Assembly (NCBI RefSeq): GCF_001267535.1
Contig: NZ_JRXE01000025.1
Span: 25,794-81,050 of the forward strand
From: Winslowiella iniecta
Lineage (GTDB): Bacteria > Pseudomonadota > Gammaproteobacteria > Enterobacterales > Enterobacteriaceae
Length of the DNA stretch: 55,257 bases
Direction: 5' to 3'
How positions within the stretch are numbered: position 1 is the stretch's first letter; every line of letters starts with the position of its first letter. Position numbers and translations under genes: made by a program. Positions 1-8,712 of the stretch are shown here, piece after piece. The notes under the pieces are model-generated. The model did not search any database and was not told the origin of the DNA. It saw only the letters and a program-made list of their open reading frames with translations.

Positions 1-19
1 AAATTTTTTTCAAGTTTAG

Positions 20-172
<153 letters not shown>

Positions 173-187
173 TAAAGCTAACCCTGA

Positions 188-547
188 GTGGTTAAGCTCG
201 CATTTCCCAGGGAGTTACGTTTGTTAACTCCCACTCATTTCACTTTCGTCTTCCAGCAGCCACAACGGGCTGGCATGCCGCAAATTACTATTCTCGGCCG
301 CCTTAATCAGCTGGGGCATCCCCGCATCGGTCTTACCGTCGCTAAAAAAAATGTTAAGCGTGCGCATGAGCGTAACCGGATCAAGCGATTGACCCGCGAA
401 AGCTTTCGCCTGCGACAACACGAACTCCCCGCAATGGATTTTGTGGTAGTGGCGAAGAAAGGGGTGGCTGAACTGGATAATCGTGCGCTGGCGGAAGCGT
501 TGGAGAAATTATGGCGTCGTCACTGTCGCCTGGCTCGCGGCTCCTGA
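188..547 (+). CDS. rnpA: Ribonuclease P protein component
   Basis: 119 residues with a GTG start. The RNP signature with conserved basic residues ([15 protein letters not shown], about residues 53-67) identifies the protein subunit of RNase P, which binds the catalytic RNA and helps mature the 5' ends of tRNAs. The length matches E. coli RnpA (119). It follows rpmH by 15 bases, and its last 37 bases overlap the start of yidD in another frame, as in other enterobacteria. Confidence 0.97.
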   Translation: MVKLAFPRELRLLTPTHFTFVFQQPQRAGMPQITILGRLNQLGHPRIGLTVAKKNVKRAHERNRIKRLTRESFRLRQHELPAMDFVVVAKKGVAELDNRALAEALEKLWRRHCRLARGS

Positions 548-768
548 TTGCGCTGATTCGCGTCTATCAACGCGTCATCAGTCCGCTGTTAGGACCCCAC
601 TGTCGCTTTCATCCTACCTGTTCTCAATACGGTATTGAGGCATTGCGCAGGTTTGGAATGATAAAAGGCAGTTGGTTGACGATGAAACGCGTATTAAAAT
701 GCCACCCTTTGAACCCGGGTGGCGACGATCCGGTGCCGCCAAAAACCGACGATAACAGAGAACATTAA
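511..768 (+). CDS. yidD: Membrane protein insertion efficiency factor YidD
   Basis: 85 residues. Family hallmarks are visible: an amphipathic N-terminal helix ([18 protein letters not shown]), then [14 protein letters not shown] with paired cysteines, and a [14 protein letters not shown]-terminal segment. YidD is a small inner-membrane-associated protein thought to help YidC-dependent insertion. The start overlaps rnpA by 37 bases, and the stop is 2 bases before yidC, so the genes are probably translationally linked. Confidence 0.96.
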   Translation: MASSLSPGSRLLIALIRVYQRVISPLLGPHCRFHPTCSQYGIEALRRFGMIKGSWLTMKRVLKCHPLNPGGDDPVPPKTDDNREH

Positions 769-770
769 CG

Positions 771-2417
771 ATGGATTCGCAACGCAATCTTTTTCTCATC
801 GCTTTTCTGTTCGTGTCTTTTATGATCTGGCAAGCCTGGCAGACGGACAACGCTCCGCAGCCACAGCAAACCCAGACCACACAGAACACGACCAGCGCTG
901 CCGGTGATGCCGCCAATCAGGGCGTTCCTGCCAGCGGTCAGGGCAAGACGATCACCGTTAAGACCGATGTCCTGTCTTTAAATATCAACACTCGCGGTGG
1001 TGATATCGAGCAGGCTCAGCTGCTGACTTACCCGGACAAACTGGGTTCTTCACAGCCTTTCCAGCTGCTGGAAACCACACCGTCTTTCCTGTACCAGGCG
1101 CAAAGCGGCCTGACAGGTCGTAACGGCCCGGATAACCCAGCCAATGGTGCACGTCCGCTGTTTACCTCCGAGCAGGATCACTTCGAGCTGGCCGAAGGTC
1201 AGAGCGAGTTGCGTATCCCGATGACTTACACTGCGGAAAACGGCGCGGTATACACCAAAACCTTCGTTCTGAAGCGCGGTGAATATGCGATTAGCGTCGA
1301 TTATCAGGTGAACAACGCCACGCAGCAGCCGCTGGAAGTCGCCATGTTTGGTCAGTTGAAGCAGACTATCGACTTACCTAAACATCGTGATACCGGTAGC
1401 AACAACTTTGCATTACATACTTTCCGCGGTGCGGCTTACTCCACCAGCGAAGAGAAGTATGAAAAATACAAATTTGATACCATTGCCGATAACGAAAACC
1501 TGAGCACCTCAACCCCTAACGGTTGGGTCGCGATGCTGCAGCAATACTTTGCTACCGCATGGGTTCCACGTACCGCCGGTAACAACACGCTGTATACCAC
1601 TAATCTGGGTAACGGTGTGGCAGCAGTGGGCTACAAATCAACGCCAGTCACCATCGCGCCAGGTTCACAGCAGAACCTTGCAGCAACCCTGTGGGTTGGC
1701 CCGGAAATTCAGGACAAGATGGCGGCAGTTGCTCCTCATCTCGATCTGACCGTGGATTACGGCTGGTTATGGTTTATCTCTCAGCCGCTGTTTAAACTGC
1801 TGAAGTTTATCCAGAGCTTTGTTGGTAACTGGGGCGTCTCAATTATCATCATTACCTTTATCGTGCGCGGCATCATGTACCCGCTGACCAAAGCGCAGTA
1901 CACCTCGATGGCGAAAATGCGCATGCTGCAACCAAAAACGCAGGCGATGCGTGAGCGTTTAGGTGATGACAAGCAGCGCATGAGTCAGGAAATGATGGCG
2001 CTGTATAAAGCTGAGAAGGTTAACCCACTGGGTGGCTGCTTCCCGCTGATCATCCAGATGCCAATCTTCCTGGCGCTGTATTATATGCTGATGGGCTCGG
2101 TGGAACTGCGTCATGCGCCGTTCGCGCTGTGGATTCATGACCTTTCAGCACAAGATCCGTACTACATCCTGCCGATCCTGATGGGCGTGACGATGTTCTT
2201 CATTCAGAAGATGTCACCGACCACGGTGACCGATCCGATGCAGCAGAAGATCATGACCTTTATGCCGGTCATCTTCACCGTGTTCTTCTTGTGGTTCCCG
2301 TCAGGTCTGGTGCTGTACTACATCGTCAGCAACCTGGTCACCATTCTCCAGCAGCAGCTGATTTATCGCGGCCTGGAAAAACGTGGCCTGCATAGCCGCG
2401 ACAAGAAGAAAGCGTAA
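771..2417 (+). CDS. yidC: Membrane protein insertase YidC (Oxa1 family)
   Basis: 548 residues, the same size as E. coli YidC. An N-terminal transmembrane anchor (about residues 5-22) is followed by a large periplasmic beta domain (about 60-340) and the conserved insertase core of five helices (about 350-530), including the groove region with [20 protein letters not shown]. The tail is basic (RDKKKA). YidC inserts inner-membrane proteins alone or with SecYEG; F1Fo subunits a and c, encoded further along this window, are known clients. Transcription probably ends at the hairpins before mnmE. Confidence 0.98.
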   Translation: MDSQRNLFLIAFLFVSFMIWQAWQTDNAPQPQQTQTTQNTTSAAGDAANQGVPASGQGKTITVKTDVLSLNINTRGGDIEQAQLLTYPDKLGSSQPFQLLETTPSFLYQAQSGLTGRNGPDNPANGARPLFTSEQDHFELAEGQSELRIPMTYTAENGAVYTKTFVLKRGEYAISVDYQVNNATQQPLEVAMFGQLKQTIDLPKHRDTGSNNFALHTFRGAAYSTSEEKYEKYKFDTIADNENLSTSTPNGWVAMLQQYFATAWVPRTAGNNTLYTTNLGNGVAAVGYKSTPVTIAPGSQQNLAATLWVGPEIQDKMAAVAPHLDLTVDYGWLWFISQPLFKLLKFIQSFVGNWGVSIIIITFIVRGIMYPLTKAQYTSMAKMRMLQPKTQAMRERLGDDKQRMSQEMMALYKAEKVNPLGGCFPLIIQMPIFLALYYMLMGSVELRHAPFALWIHDLSAQDPYYILPILMGVTMFFIQKMSPTTVTDPMQQKIMTFMPVIFTVFFLWFPSGLVLYYIVSNLVTILQQQLIYRGLEKRGLHSRDKKKA

Positions 2418-2444
2418 TTCGGTACGAATGACTGCAAGACTCGT

Positions 2445-2468
2445 AAGGGCGGCGTTTTCGCCGCCCTT
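2445..2468 (+). repeat. GC-rich perfect palindrome after yidC
   Basis: Ten-base perfect stem (AAGGGCGGCG) with a TTTT loop, 27 bases after the yidC stop. There is no U tract, so it is more likely an mRNA-stabilising or REP-like palindrome than a stand-alone terminator. Similar GGGCGGCG palindromes occur at 8673, 30431, 30474 and 41349. Confidence 0.6.
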
Positions 2469-2516
2469 GCTATATGCGGCACCGTTTCCGTGCTAAAAAT
2501 CAGCACAATGGTTATC

Positions 2517-2547
2517 ATAAGGCGGTCAATTGACCGCCTTATTTTTT
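2517..2547 (+). terminator. Rho-independent terminator between yidC and mnmE
   Basis: Self-complementary stem ATAAGGCGGTCA/TGACCGCCTTAT directly followed by a run of six T. It ends only about 21 bases before the mnmE ATG, so any transcript entering mnmE from the left must read through it. Confidence 0.85.
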
Positions 2548-2568
2548 GCATCAAACAGAGAGTTAAAC

Positions 2569-3933
2569 ATGAGCCATAGCGATACGATCGTAGCCCAGGC
2601 AACACCTCCGGGACGCGGCGGCGTCGGTATCCTGCGCGTTTCTGGCGCGAAAGCGGCCGAGGTCGCGCAACAGCTGCTGGGCAAACTGCCTAAACCCCGC
2701 TACGCCGACTATCTGCCGTTTCGCGACGCCGAAGGTCACGCGCTCGATCAGGGCATCGCGCTGTGGTTCCCTGGCCCAAACTCCTTTACTGGCGAAGACG
2801 TGCTGGAGCTGCAAGGCCACGGCGGCCCGGTCATCCTTGATCTGCTGCTGAAGCGCATTGTGGCACTGCCCGGCGTACGTATTGCCCAGCCCGGTGAGTT
2901 TTCTGAACGCGCCTTCCTGAATGATAAACTCGATTTAGCCCAGGCCGAAGCCATTGCCGACCTGATCGACGCCAGCTCAGAACAGGCCGCACGCTCGGCA
3001 CTGAACTCGTTGCAGGGGGCTTTTTCCGCGCGCGTTAACCATTTAGTGGAAGCACTTACTCACCTGCGAATCTATGTCGAAGCGGCTATCGACTTCCCGG
3101 ATGAAGAGATCGACTTCCTGTCGGACGGCAAAATCGAAGCGCAGCTACATACGGTGATTGCCGACCTCGATGCGGTACGTGCCGAAGCGCGTCAGGGCAG
3201 CCTGCTGCGTGAAGGGATGAAAGTGGTGATTGCCGGACGCCCTAACGCAGGAAAATCGAGTCTTCTCAATGCATTAGCTGGTCGTGAAGCGGCAATTGTT
3301 ACTGACATCGCTGGTACCACGCGCGATGTATTACGCGAACATATCCATATCGACGGCATGCCACTGCATATTATTGATACGGCTGGTCTGCGTGAAGCCA
3401 GTGATGAAGTTGAACGTATCGGCATCGAGCGGGCGTGGAAAGAGATTGAACAGGCCGATCGCGTGCTATTTATGGTTGATGGCACCACCACCGATGCAAC
3501 GGAACCGGCGCAAATCTGGCCAGATTTTATCGCCCGACTGCCTGCCAGCCTGCCGATGACTGTGGTGCGTAATAAAGCCGACGTCACCGAAGAGGCGCTG
3601 GGTATCACCGAAGTGAACAACCACTCACTTATTCGACTTTCGGCGCGCACCGGTGAGGGCATAGACCTGCTACGCGACCATCTGAAACAGAGCATGGGCT
3701 TTGCCGGCAATATGGAAGGCGGTTTCCTCGCGCGTCGTCGCCATTTGCAGGCGCTGGAGCTGGCCGCACAGCACTTACAACAGGGTAAACATCAGCTGTT
3801 AGGCGCCTGGGCCGGAGAACTGCTGGCAGAGGAGCTGCGTCTGGCGCAGCAGGCGTTAAGTGAAATCACCGGCGAATTTACCTCTGATGATCTGCTGGGG
3901 CGCATTTTCTCCAGCTTCTGTATTGGTAAATAA
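2569..3933 (+). CDS. mnmE: tRNA-5-carboxymethylaminomethyl-2-thiouridine GTPase MnmE
   Basis: 454 residues from the ATG of [10 protein letters not shown], matching E. coli MnmE exactly in length; an upstream in-frame TTG inside the terminator is not a credible start. Domain order: N-terminal folate-binding domain (1-118), helical domain, inserted G domain (about 215-380) with P-loop GRPNAGKS (223-230) and DTAG (270-273), and the C-terminal FCIGK motif whose cysteine is functional. With MnmG, also in this window, it modifies U34 of several tRNAs. RBS: GAGAG about 10 bases upstream. Confidence 0.98.
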   Translation: MSHSDTIVAQATPPGRGGVGILRVSGAKAAEVAQQLLGKLPKPRYADYLPFRDAEGHALDQGIALWFPGPNSFTGEDVLELQGHGGPVILDLLLKRIVALPGVRIAQPGEFSERAFLNDKLDLAQAEAIADLIDASSEQAARSALNSLQGAFSARVNHLVEALTHLRIYVEAAIDFPDEEIDFLSDGKIEAQLHTVIADLDAVRAEARQGSLLREGMKVVIAGRPNAGKSSLLNALAGREAAIVTDIAGTTRDVLREHIHIDGMPLHIIDTAGLREASDEVERIGIERAWKEIEQADRVLFMVDGTTTDATEPAQIWPDFIARLPASLPMTVVRNKADVTEEALGITEVNNHSLIRLSARTGEGIDLLRDHLKQSMGFAGNMEGGFLARRRHLQALELAAQHLQQGKHQLLGAWAGELLAEELRLAQQALSEITGEFTSDDLLGRIFSSFCIGK

Positions 3934-3966
3934 CCTGACATAAGCCCAGGTTAGTTAGCGTCCACC

Positions 3967-4001
3967 AACCCGCATTAACAGACTGTTAATGCGGGTTTTT
4001 T
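3967..4001 (+). terminator. Strong rho-independent terminator after mnmE
   Basis: Perfect 14-base stem AACCCGCATTAACA / TGTTAATGCGGGTT with a three-base loop, continuing into T residues. It closes the mnmE transcript and marks the left border of the accessory patch. Confidence 0.93.
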
Positions 4002-4014
4002 ATAGCCATACTTA

Positions 4015-4110
4015 CGACCTTTTGCCGGACGACCGGCGCTGAAAGAACTGAAGATGGAATTCGGCGATTCCGGTTATGTGGCACTGTACCGTTACGAGGA
4101 ATTTGCGTCC
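4015..4110 (+). pseudogene. C-terminal remnant of a RelE/ParE-family toxin
   Basis: In the frame starting at 4015 the sequence reads RPFAGRPALKELKMEFGDSG then YVALYRYEE, which closely resembles the core of ParE/RelE-type toxins (…RPF…PELREL…FGDSGYVALYRYE…). A stop lies only about four codons upstream (4003-4005), so the N-terminal half is gone. Downstream the frame continues without resemblance and runs into the Rhs gene on the other strand. No antitoxin gene is visible. Family assignment is from memory. Confidence 0.6.
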
Positions 4111-4131
4111 ACAACCCTTCTTTTCATCGGG

Positions 4132-5229
4132 TTAGCGGAACTGGCTCCAAAACGCATCCCGGAATAAATTATCGGCATGGTCAGCATTTATCCATAAATC
4201 TGATGTGTTCAAACCCCGTGCGCCAAAGATTTTTTCTATGGGAATATCTTTATCATAAGCATCTATACCATAGGTAAGCATCAATTCATCAGACAGAGGA
4301 TTGATGCCCGCTCTGTATAATTGCGAGGGCGTTGTAAAGGGGCTCACTCCCAAAGCAATCTCTCTCACTCGTGAAAGATACAGAGGGTTAATATCTTCAA
4401 CTTCTGTTAATTCCGCTGAATTGAGTGAGACCACGGAGATTCTTCCTAAATTTCTTTCCGGCAAAACGACCGAAAGATCCTGTAAGTGACTTTCAACTTC
4501 CCGCAGCAGGGTTGTGGATGTGGCACGAAGCCTGTCTAACTCTCTGCCAGATAAATAATTCAGCACTAGCCTGAAATCGTCAGGGTGTTTTTGCGCAAAT
4601 GATTGAAGTGTTTGAGCGACGGTTTTTTCTGTATGACTGACATTAACATGGGTAATAGCGCTTACCGTTGAAGCTCTGCCGCCATCTTCTCCTTCCATCG
4701 TCAGCCCGCCAAACGGCCGGTTACTGCTACCTTTTAGCAAACCTGACAGTGATTTTGCCCCCACCGCTGTCCGGGAAAGCGCTGCCGAACTTAGCCCGCT
4801 GAGTATCCCTGTTGCCAGCGCGGCCCACCCCAGTGCCGCTGCCGTTTTCGGGTCTGACTTTTCTAAAAACTGTTGTGCCATGGCCAGGCACGTGGACGCT
4901 ATCCCGGATAACACGGAGAGTGCTGAAAGTGATAAAGCCAGAGATGAGCCCGCCGATAGTGGCGTAAATAACACCCCAAGGACGATGCCCGCAGAAATTC
5001 CCAGCCAGCCAGGGATACTGTGATGTCCACTCGGATCAGACCGGTTTATCGGGTCGCCTGCACAGTACGCATAAGGATTTATTCCGCCAGCACCGAAAGG
5101 AGTCAGGCTGTCCGGACAATGAAAGCACCTCAGTACCGGATTATATCCCCGGTAGCCGTTACCCAAATGTGTCGTCCCGCTAATCGGATCCCGCCGTTCA
5201 CCGTTAAACCCCACTCTATTTTGCTTCAT
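4132..5229 (-). CDS. Orphan Rhs-core protein with hydrophobic middle and F-box-like segment
   Basis: 365 residues. Residues 4-69 are an RHS-repeat-associated core (GFNGERRDPISGTTHLGNGY ... PDSLTPFG ... NPYAYCAGDPINRSDPSGH). Normally this joins a long Rhs/YD-repeat protein to its toxic tip, but here it stands alone at the N terminus. Residues 72-155 hold hydrophobic, Ala/Gly/Ser/Leu-rich segments that could span a membrane. Residues 215-248 (HPDDFRLVLNYLSGRELDRL...) resemble an F-box. The remaining 110 residues are unrecognised. The start is an ATG with AGGG about nine bases upstream. No immunity gene is obvious. It lies where E. coli has tna/mdtL genes, suggesting acquisition. It may be a short Rhs-like effector of the type seen in plant-associated bacteria; function unknown. 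Confidence 0.75.
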   Translation of the reverse strand: MKQNRVGFNGERRDPISGTTHLGNGYRGYNPVLRCFHCPDSLTPFGAGGINPYAYCAGDPINRSDPSGHHSIPGWLGISAGIVLGVLFTPLSAGSSLALSLSALSVLSGIASTCLAMAQQFLEKSDPKTAAALGWAALATGILSGLSSAALSRTAVGAKSLSGLLKGSSNRPFGGLTMEGEDGGRASTVSAITHVNVSHTEKTVAQTLQSFAQKHPDDFRLVLNYLSGRELDRLRATSTTLLREVESHLQDLSVVLPERNLGRISVVSLNSAELTEVEDINPLYLSRVREIALGVSPFTTPSQLYRAGINPLSDELMLTYGIDAYDKDIPIEKIFGARGLNTSDLWINADHADNLFRDAFWSQFR

Positions 5230-5676
5230 AACCGTTACCCTATTAACAGGAATATCCAGAAGCTTATTTCTATCCCAAAAAGTTATCAGAAAGAAAAATA
5301 AAGTTTAATCACTGCAATATCATTTAGTTCAATCTATTAAATCTGTCGTTAACTGAGATTATTTATAGAAAAAGAGGGCTTTTTGAAATATCTCCCCGAC
5401 ATTTTGCCAAGGATAAAAGGGATGATTTTTAATCAGGACAGAAACTGACTTAAACACGTCTTTTTACTCAGAATCCGTATCCAAATGCTTTCGCTGGCAG
5501 CAGCGCCTGCTTCAGGCTGCACGAGACGCTGTTGTCTCCGATAAAAACGCCGTTCCGCCCGTGCGCCCTGACATTAATCCTAAATTCAGTAACCAGACAG
5601 AAAGAGCCGTGAAATTACTTCAGAAAATTCTTACAATGGGGTGGATGATTATCCGACCATTTTCACGGAGCGACAG
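5230..5676. other. Unassigned 447-base gap
   Basis: The left half (to about 5420) is AT-rich and probably carries the promoter of the Rhs-core gene. From about 5422 to 5660 one plus-strand frame stays open and reads like soluble protein (for example WQQRLLQAARDAVVSDKNAV), but it has no credible start or RBS and then runs out of frame into yieE. I do not recognise it; it may be a gene remnant. Confidence 0.4.
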
Positions 5677-6417
5677 ATGGCAAGTCATTTTGTACGCTGG
5701 ACGCTCGTCCAGAACCCGGCACGTTTACAGCGTTTGCCCCAGAAATTAATAGAAGATTCCTGGAATCATAACGAAAAACGTCGCATGCGTTTTCTTGCTG
5801 CTCGCGTGCTGCTGGCCGAACTGATGCTACGTGTTTATGGCATACAACAACTCCCGGCATTGATCACCATGAGCAGTGGCCGCCCCTGTTTTGCCGATCC
5901 CGATTTGCCCGATTTCAGCATCGCCTATGCCGGCAATCAGATCGGCGTGTTACTGGCAGAAGAAGGTGGCCGCGCCGGGCTTGATATGGAAATCGTCCGC
6001 GCGCACAGCCGCCAGACCGTGGAAAGCCAGCTTAAGCGCCTTTCGTCAGGTGAAAAGGCGTGGATTAATGCCCAACATGATCCTGTTGAGGCGGCAACTC
6101 AGCTCTGGACCTTGCGCCAGAGCGTGCTGAAACTGACCGGTGAAGGACAGCGCGATATCGACTCCTTGCGTCTTCATCCCGCCTCCGGTCGTCTGCGTTC
6201 AGCCGCCTTCCCCGATATTCAGGCGATTTGCGATGTTGATCCGCTGCTGGTGTGGTCGTGCGCGCTGTCGCCGGGCACCAATCGTCTGCGCCTGTGGGAG
6301 TTTGATGAGACTAACAGCTGGCAAGCTCTGCGCGATATCGAAGTGAATAAATCCAATATCGGGCCGCGGGCGCTGCGCCTGACCAGCATGCCGCAAGAGC
6401 GACAGCTGCAGCATTAA
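5677..6417 (+). CDS. yieE: YieE-type 4'-phosphopantetheinyl transferase
   Basis: 246 residues from the ATG at 5677 (GGAG seven bases upstream); an earlier in-frame ATG at 5641 lacks a good RBS. The PPTase superfamily pattern is visible: FLAARVLLAELM, GRPCF.D..LPDFSIAY, the Mg-binding GLDMEI and the C-terminal WTLRQSVLKLTG. The motif normally reads (W/F)xxKEAxxK; YieE proteins carry an R/Q-S-V variant. Such enzymes move phosphopantetheine from CoA to a carrier-protein serine; the natural partner of YieE is unclear. Position before adeP and yieH matches E. coli, though yieF is absent. Confidence 0.88.
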   Translation: MASHFVRWTLVQNPARLQRLPQKLIEDSWNHNEKRRMRFLAARVLLAELMLRVYGIQQLPALITMSSGRPCFADPDLPDFSIAYAGNQIGVLLAEEGGRAGLDMEIVRAHSRQTVESQLKRLSSGEKAWINAQHDPVEAATQLWTLRQSVLKLTGEGQRDIDSLRLHPASGRLRSAAFPDIQAICDVDPLLVWSCALSPGTNRLRLWEFDETNSWQALRDIEVNKSNIGPRALRLTSMPQERQLQH

Positions 6418-6450
6418 AAAAAACGGCCGCAGAATCACTCTGCAGCCGCC
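6417..6450 (-). terminator. Terminator for adeP
   Basis: On the minus strand CGGCTGCAGA pairs with TCTGCGGCCG (one G-U type mismatch) and is followed by a run of T. It lies between the convergent yieE and adeP genes. Confidence 0.8.
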
Positions 6451-6478
6451 AGTCAGTTAACCGTTATCGCCGGACGAT

Positions 6479-7792
6479 TTAGTGCCCGTCGATAAACACA
6501 ATCTTCAGTACAAACAGCAGCGCCACGACGATGACACATGGGCTGATTTCACGCCAGCGCCCGGTACCCGCCTTCATTACGCAGTAAGAAATAAAGCCCA
6601 GCGCGATACCTTCGGTAATTGAGAAGCTGAATGGCATCATTGCGGCAGTAACAAATGCCGGTACCGCTTCGGTCAGATCGTCCCATTTAACGCGAGCCAG
6701 GCTGGAAGTCATCAGCACACCCACGTAAATCAGCGCACCGGCAGCGGCATAGGCTGGCACCATCGCCGCCAGTGGCGACAGGAAAATCACCAGCAGGAAC
6801 AACAGACCGGTAACCACGGCTACCAGCCCGGTACGGCCACCGATGGAAACCCCAGAAGAGCTTTCAATGTAGGCGGTAACGGAAGAAGTACCGATAAATG
6901 AACCGGCTACTGAGCTGACGCTGTCGACATAGAGTGCCTGTTTCATGCGTGGGAACTTGCCATTTTCATCGGCTAAACCGGCTTTATCGGTTACGCCAAT
7001 CAGCGTGCCGGAAGAGTCAAACAGGTTCACCAGCATAAAAGAGAAGATAATCCCGGCCATGCCGATATTCAGCGAACCCGCCAGGTCAACCTGACCAATA
7101 ACCGATGTCACCGACGGTGGCGCAGAGAAGAAGCCGGTATACTGCACATCTCCTAGCGCCATACCGATCAACGTGGTCACCACAATCGATACCAGCACCG
7201 CCACGTGAATGTTACGCGAGGCGAGAATGGCGATAATAAAGAAGCCCAGCGCACCCAGCAGCACGCTGTGTGAAGTCAGATCACCCACCGCCACCAGCGT
7301 ATCTTTATTGGGCACCACGATACCGGCGTTTTTCAGTCCGATCATCGCAATCAACAGACCAATACCGCTGCTGATACCCACACGCAGGCACATCGGGATA
7401 TTGGCAATCATCCAGTAGCGCACGCGGAAAATGGTCAGCAGCAGCAGACCAACCGCGCCCCAGAAAATAGCACCCATACCGGTCTGCCATGAAACGCCCA
7501 TCGCGCCCACAACCACAAAGGCAAAGAAGGCATTCAGCCCCATCGCCGGTGCCAGCGCCACCGGTAAGTTAGCCACCAGCCCCATCAGAATACTGCCGAA
7601 CGCGGCAATCAGACAGGTGGTGACAAACACCGCTTGCGTATCCATGCCAGCGACACCGAGGATCTGCGGGTTCACAAAAACGATATACACCATGGTCAGA
7701 AAGGTGGTGAAACCCGCGATCACTTCGGTACGTACCGTTGTGCCATGCTCTTGCAGTTTAAACAGGCGCTGCAATATACCTTGTTTGCTCAT
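6479..7792 (-). CDS. adeP: Adenine permease AdeP (AzgA-like purine transporter)
   Basis: 437 residues, strongly hydrophobic with about 12-14 transmembrane segments. Recognisable AzgA/NCS2-type motifs include the N-terminal EVIAGFTTFLTMVYIVFVNP, APAMGLNAFF, and the TM8-TM10 region with FDSSGTLIG and GTSSVTAYIESSSGV, which line the substrate site. It imports adenine by proton symport in the inner membrane. E. coli AdeP (445 residues) sits between yieF and yieH; the neighbour here is yieH, divergent. A PurR-like palindrome lies upstream at 7877. Confidence 0.93.
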   Translation of the reverse strand: MSKQGILQRLFKLQEHGTTVRTEVIAGFTTFLTMVYIVFVNPQILGVAGMDTQAVFVTTCLIAAFGSILMGLVANLPVALAPAMGLNAFFAFVVVGAMGVSWQTGMGAIFWGAVGLLLLTIFRVRYWMIANIPMCLRVGISSGIGLLIAMIGLKNAGIVVPNKDTLVAVGDLTSHSVLLGALGFFIIAILASRNIHVAVLVSIVVTTLIGMALGDVQYTGFFSAPPSVTSVIGQVDLAGSLNIGMAGIIFSFMLVNLFDSSGTLIGVTDKAGLADENGKFPRMKQALYVDSVSSVAGSFIGTSSVTAYIESSSGVSIGGRTGLVAVVTGLLFLLVIFLSPLAAMVPAYAAAGALIYVGVLMTSSLARVKWDDLTEAVPAFVTAAMMPFSFSITEGIALGFISYCVMKAGTGRWREISPCVIVVALLFVLKIVFIDGH

Positions 7793-7876
7793 TATCAGAT
7801 TCCGAACGAATGGAAAGATTGTCGACGGCTATCCTATACCAAAACGCCGCTTTTTGATGCGGATTACGGTGATTTT

Positions 7877-7892
7877 TCGCAACCGATTGCGC
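7877..7892. promoter_or_regulatory. Probable PurR operator
   Basis: TCGCAACCGATTGCGC is a near-palindrome close to the PurR consensus ACGCAAACGTTTGCGT. It lies in the divergent adeP-yieH intergenic region, 85 bases upstream of the purine permease start, which fits purine repression of adeP. Assignment is by pattern only. Confidence 0.6.
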
Positions 7893-8003
7893 TCTTTTTA
7901 CCGGTTTATCGCTGCCGTTAACCGTAATTGACATTTGCAGGTCGCATTCCTGACACAGTTAGTTAAAGTGGAGTGACATCTTCAGACATTAAGGACAGGC
8001 GCG

Positions 8004-8666
8004 ATGAGTATTGAATGTGTGTTTTTTGATTGCGACGGTACGCTGGTCGACAGTGAGCTGATCTGCACCCAATCTTACGTAAATACCTTTGCGCAGTATG
8101 GCGTGACGTTATCTTTGCAGGAGATGTTCGAAAAATACAAAGGCGTGAAGCTGTATGACATTATCGACGATGTCTGTGCTCAGCATCAGCTGGATGCTCC
8201 GGTCGATGAACTGGAAGCCGCCTATCGTCAGGAAGTCGCCAGACTGTTTGATGCCGAACTGAAGCCGATTGCGGGTGCGCAACAGTTACTTGAAAAGATA
8301 AAAGTCCCGATGTGTGTGGTCTCTAACGGCACGGTGAAGAAAATGCAGCATTCACTTGGCCTGACCGGGATGCTGTCGCATTTTGATGACCGGTTGTACA
8401 GCGGCTACGATATTGCGCGCTGGAAACCCGATCCTGATCTGATGTTCCACGCCGCAGAAAAGATGCAGGTGCCGATCGAGAATTGCATTCTGGTTGATGA
8501 TTCTGAAGCCGGTGCGAAGGCCGGGATTGCCGCGGGGATTCCGGTGTTTTACTACTGTGCCGACGCCCATAATCAGCCGCTCGATCATCCGCTGGTCACG
8601 GCGTTTGATGATCTGACACAGCTACCAGCGTTATGGCAGGCGCGTGGCTGGTCGATTACTGCTTAA
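8004..8666 (+). CDS. yieH: HAD-family phosphatase YieH (6-phosphogluconate phosphatase)
   Basis: 220 residues. HAD motif I is FFDCDGTLVDSE (residues 7-18, nucleophile Asp9), motif II is VSNG, and motifs III/IV are KPDP and ILVDDSEAGAKAG. Close to E. coli YieH along its whole length (221 residues), which dephosphorylates 6-phosphogluconate in vitro. Cytoplasmic. Divergent from adeP and closed by the hairpin at 8669. The start ATG follows GACAGGCGCG. Confidence 0.92.
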   Translation: MSIECVFFDCDGTLVDSELICTQSYVNTFAQYGVTLSLQEMFEKYKGVKLYDIIDDVCAQHQLDAPVDELEAAYRQEVARLFDAELKPIAGAQQLLEKIKVPMCVVSNGTVKKMQHSLGLTGMLSHFDDRLYSGYDIARWKPDPDLMFHAAEKMQVPIENCILVDDSEAGAKAGIAAGIPVFYYCADAHNQPLDHPLVTAFDDLTQLPALWQARGWSITA

Positions 8667-8668
8667 GT

Positions 8669-8697
8669 AAAAAAGGGCGGCAATCACGCCGCCCTTA
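8669..8697 (-). terminator. Terminator between yieH and the secreted protein gene
   Basis: Stem AAGGGCGGC / GCCGCCCTT with loop AATCAC. The minus-strand reading is followed by six T, so it is a good terminator for the gene at 8713-10755. In the plus direction there is no U tract, but the hairpin may still protect the yieH mRNA end. Confidence 0.8.
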
Positions 8698-8712
8698 ACA
8701 CTATCTTTCAGA

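Noticed and set aside
2530..2568. Earlier TTG start for MnmE adding 13 residues
   Set aside because: It lies inside the yidC-mnmE terminator; the ATG at 2569 matches the known N terminus and length.
5641..5676. Earlier ATG for YieE
   Set aside because: No Shine-Dalgarno before it, whereas the ATG at 5677 has GGAG at a good distance and gives the family length.
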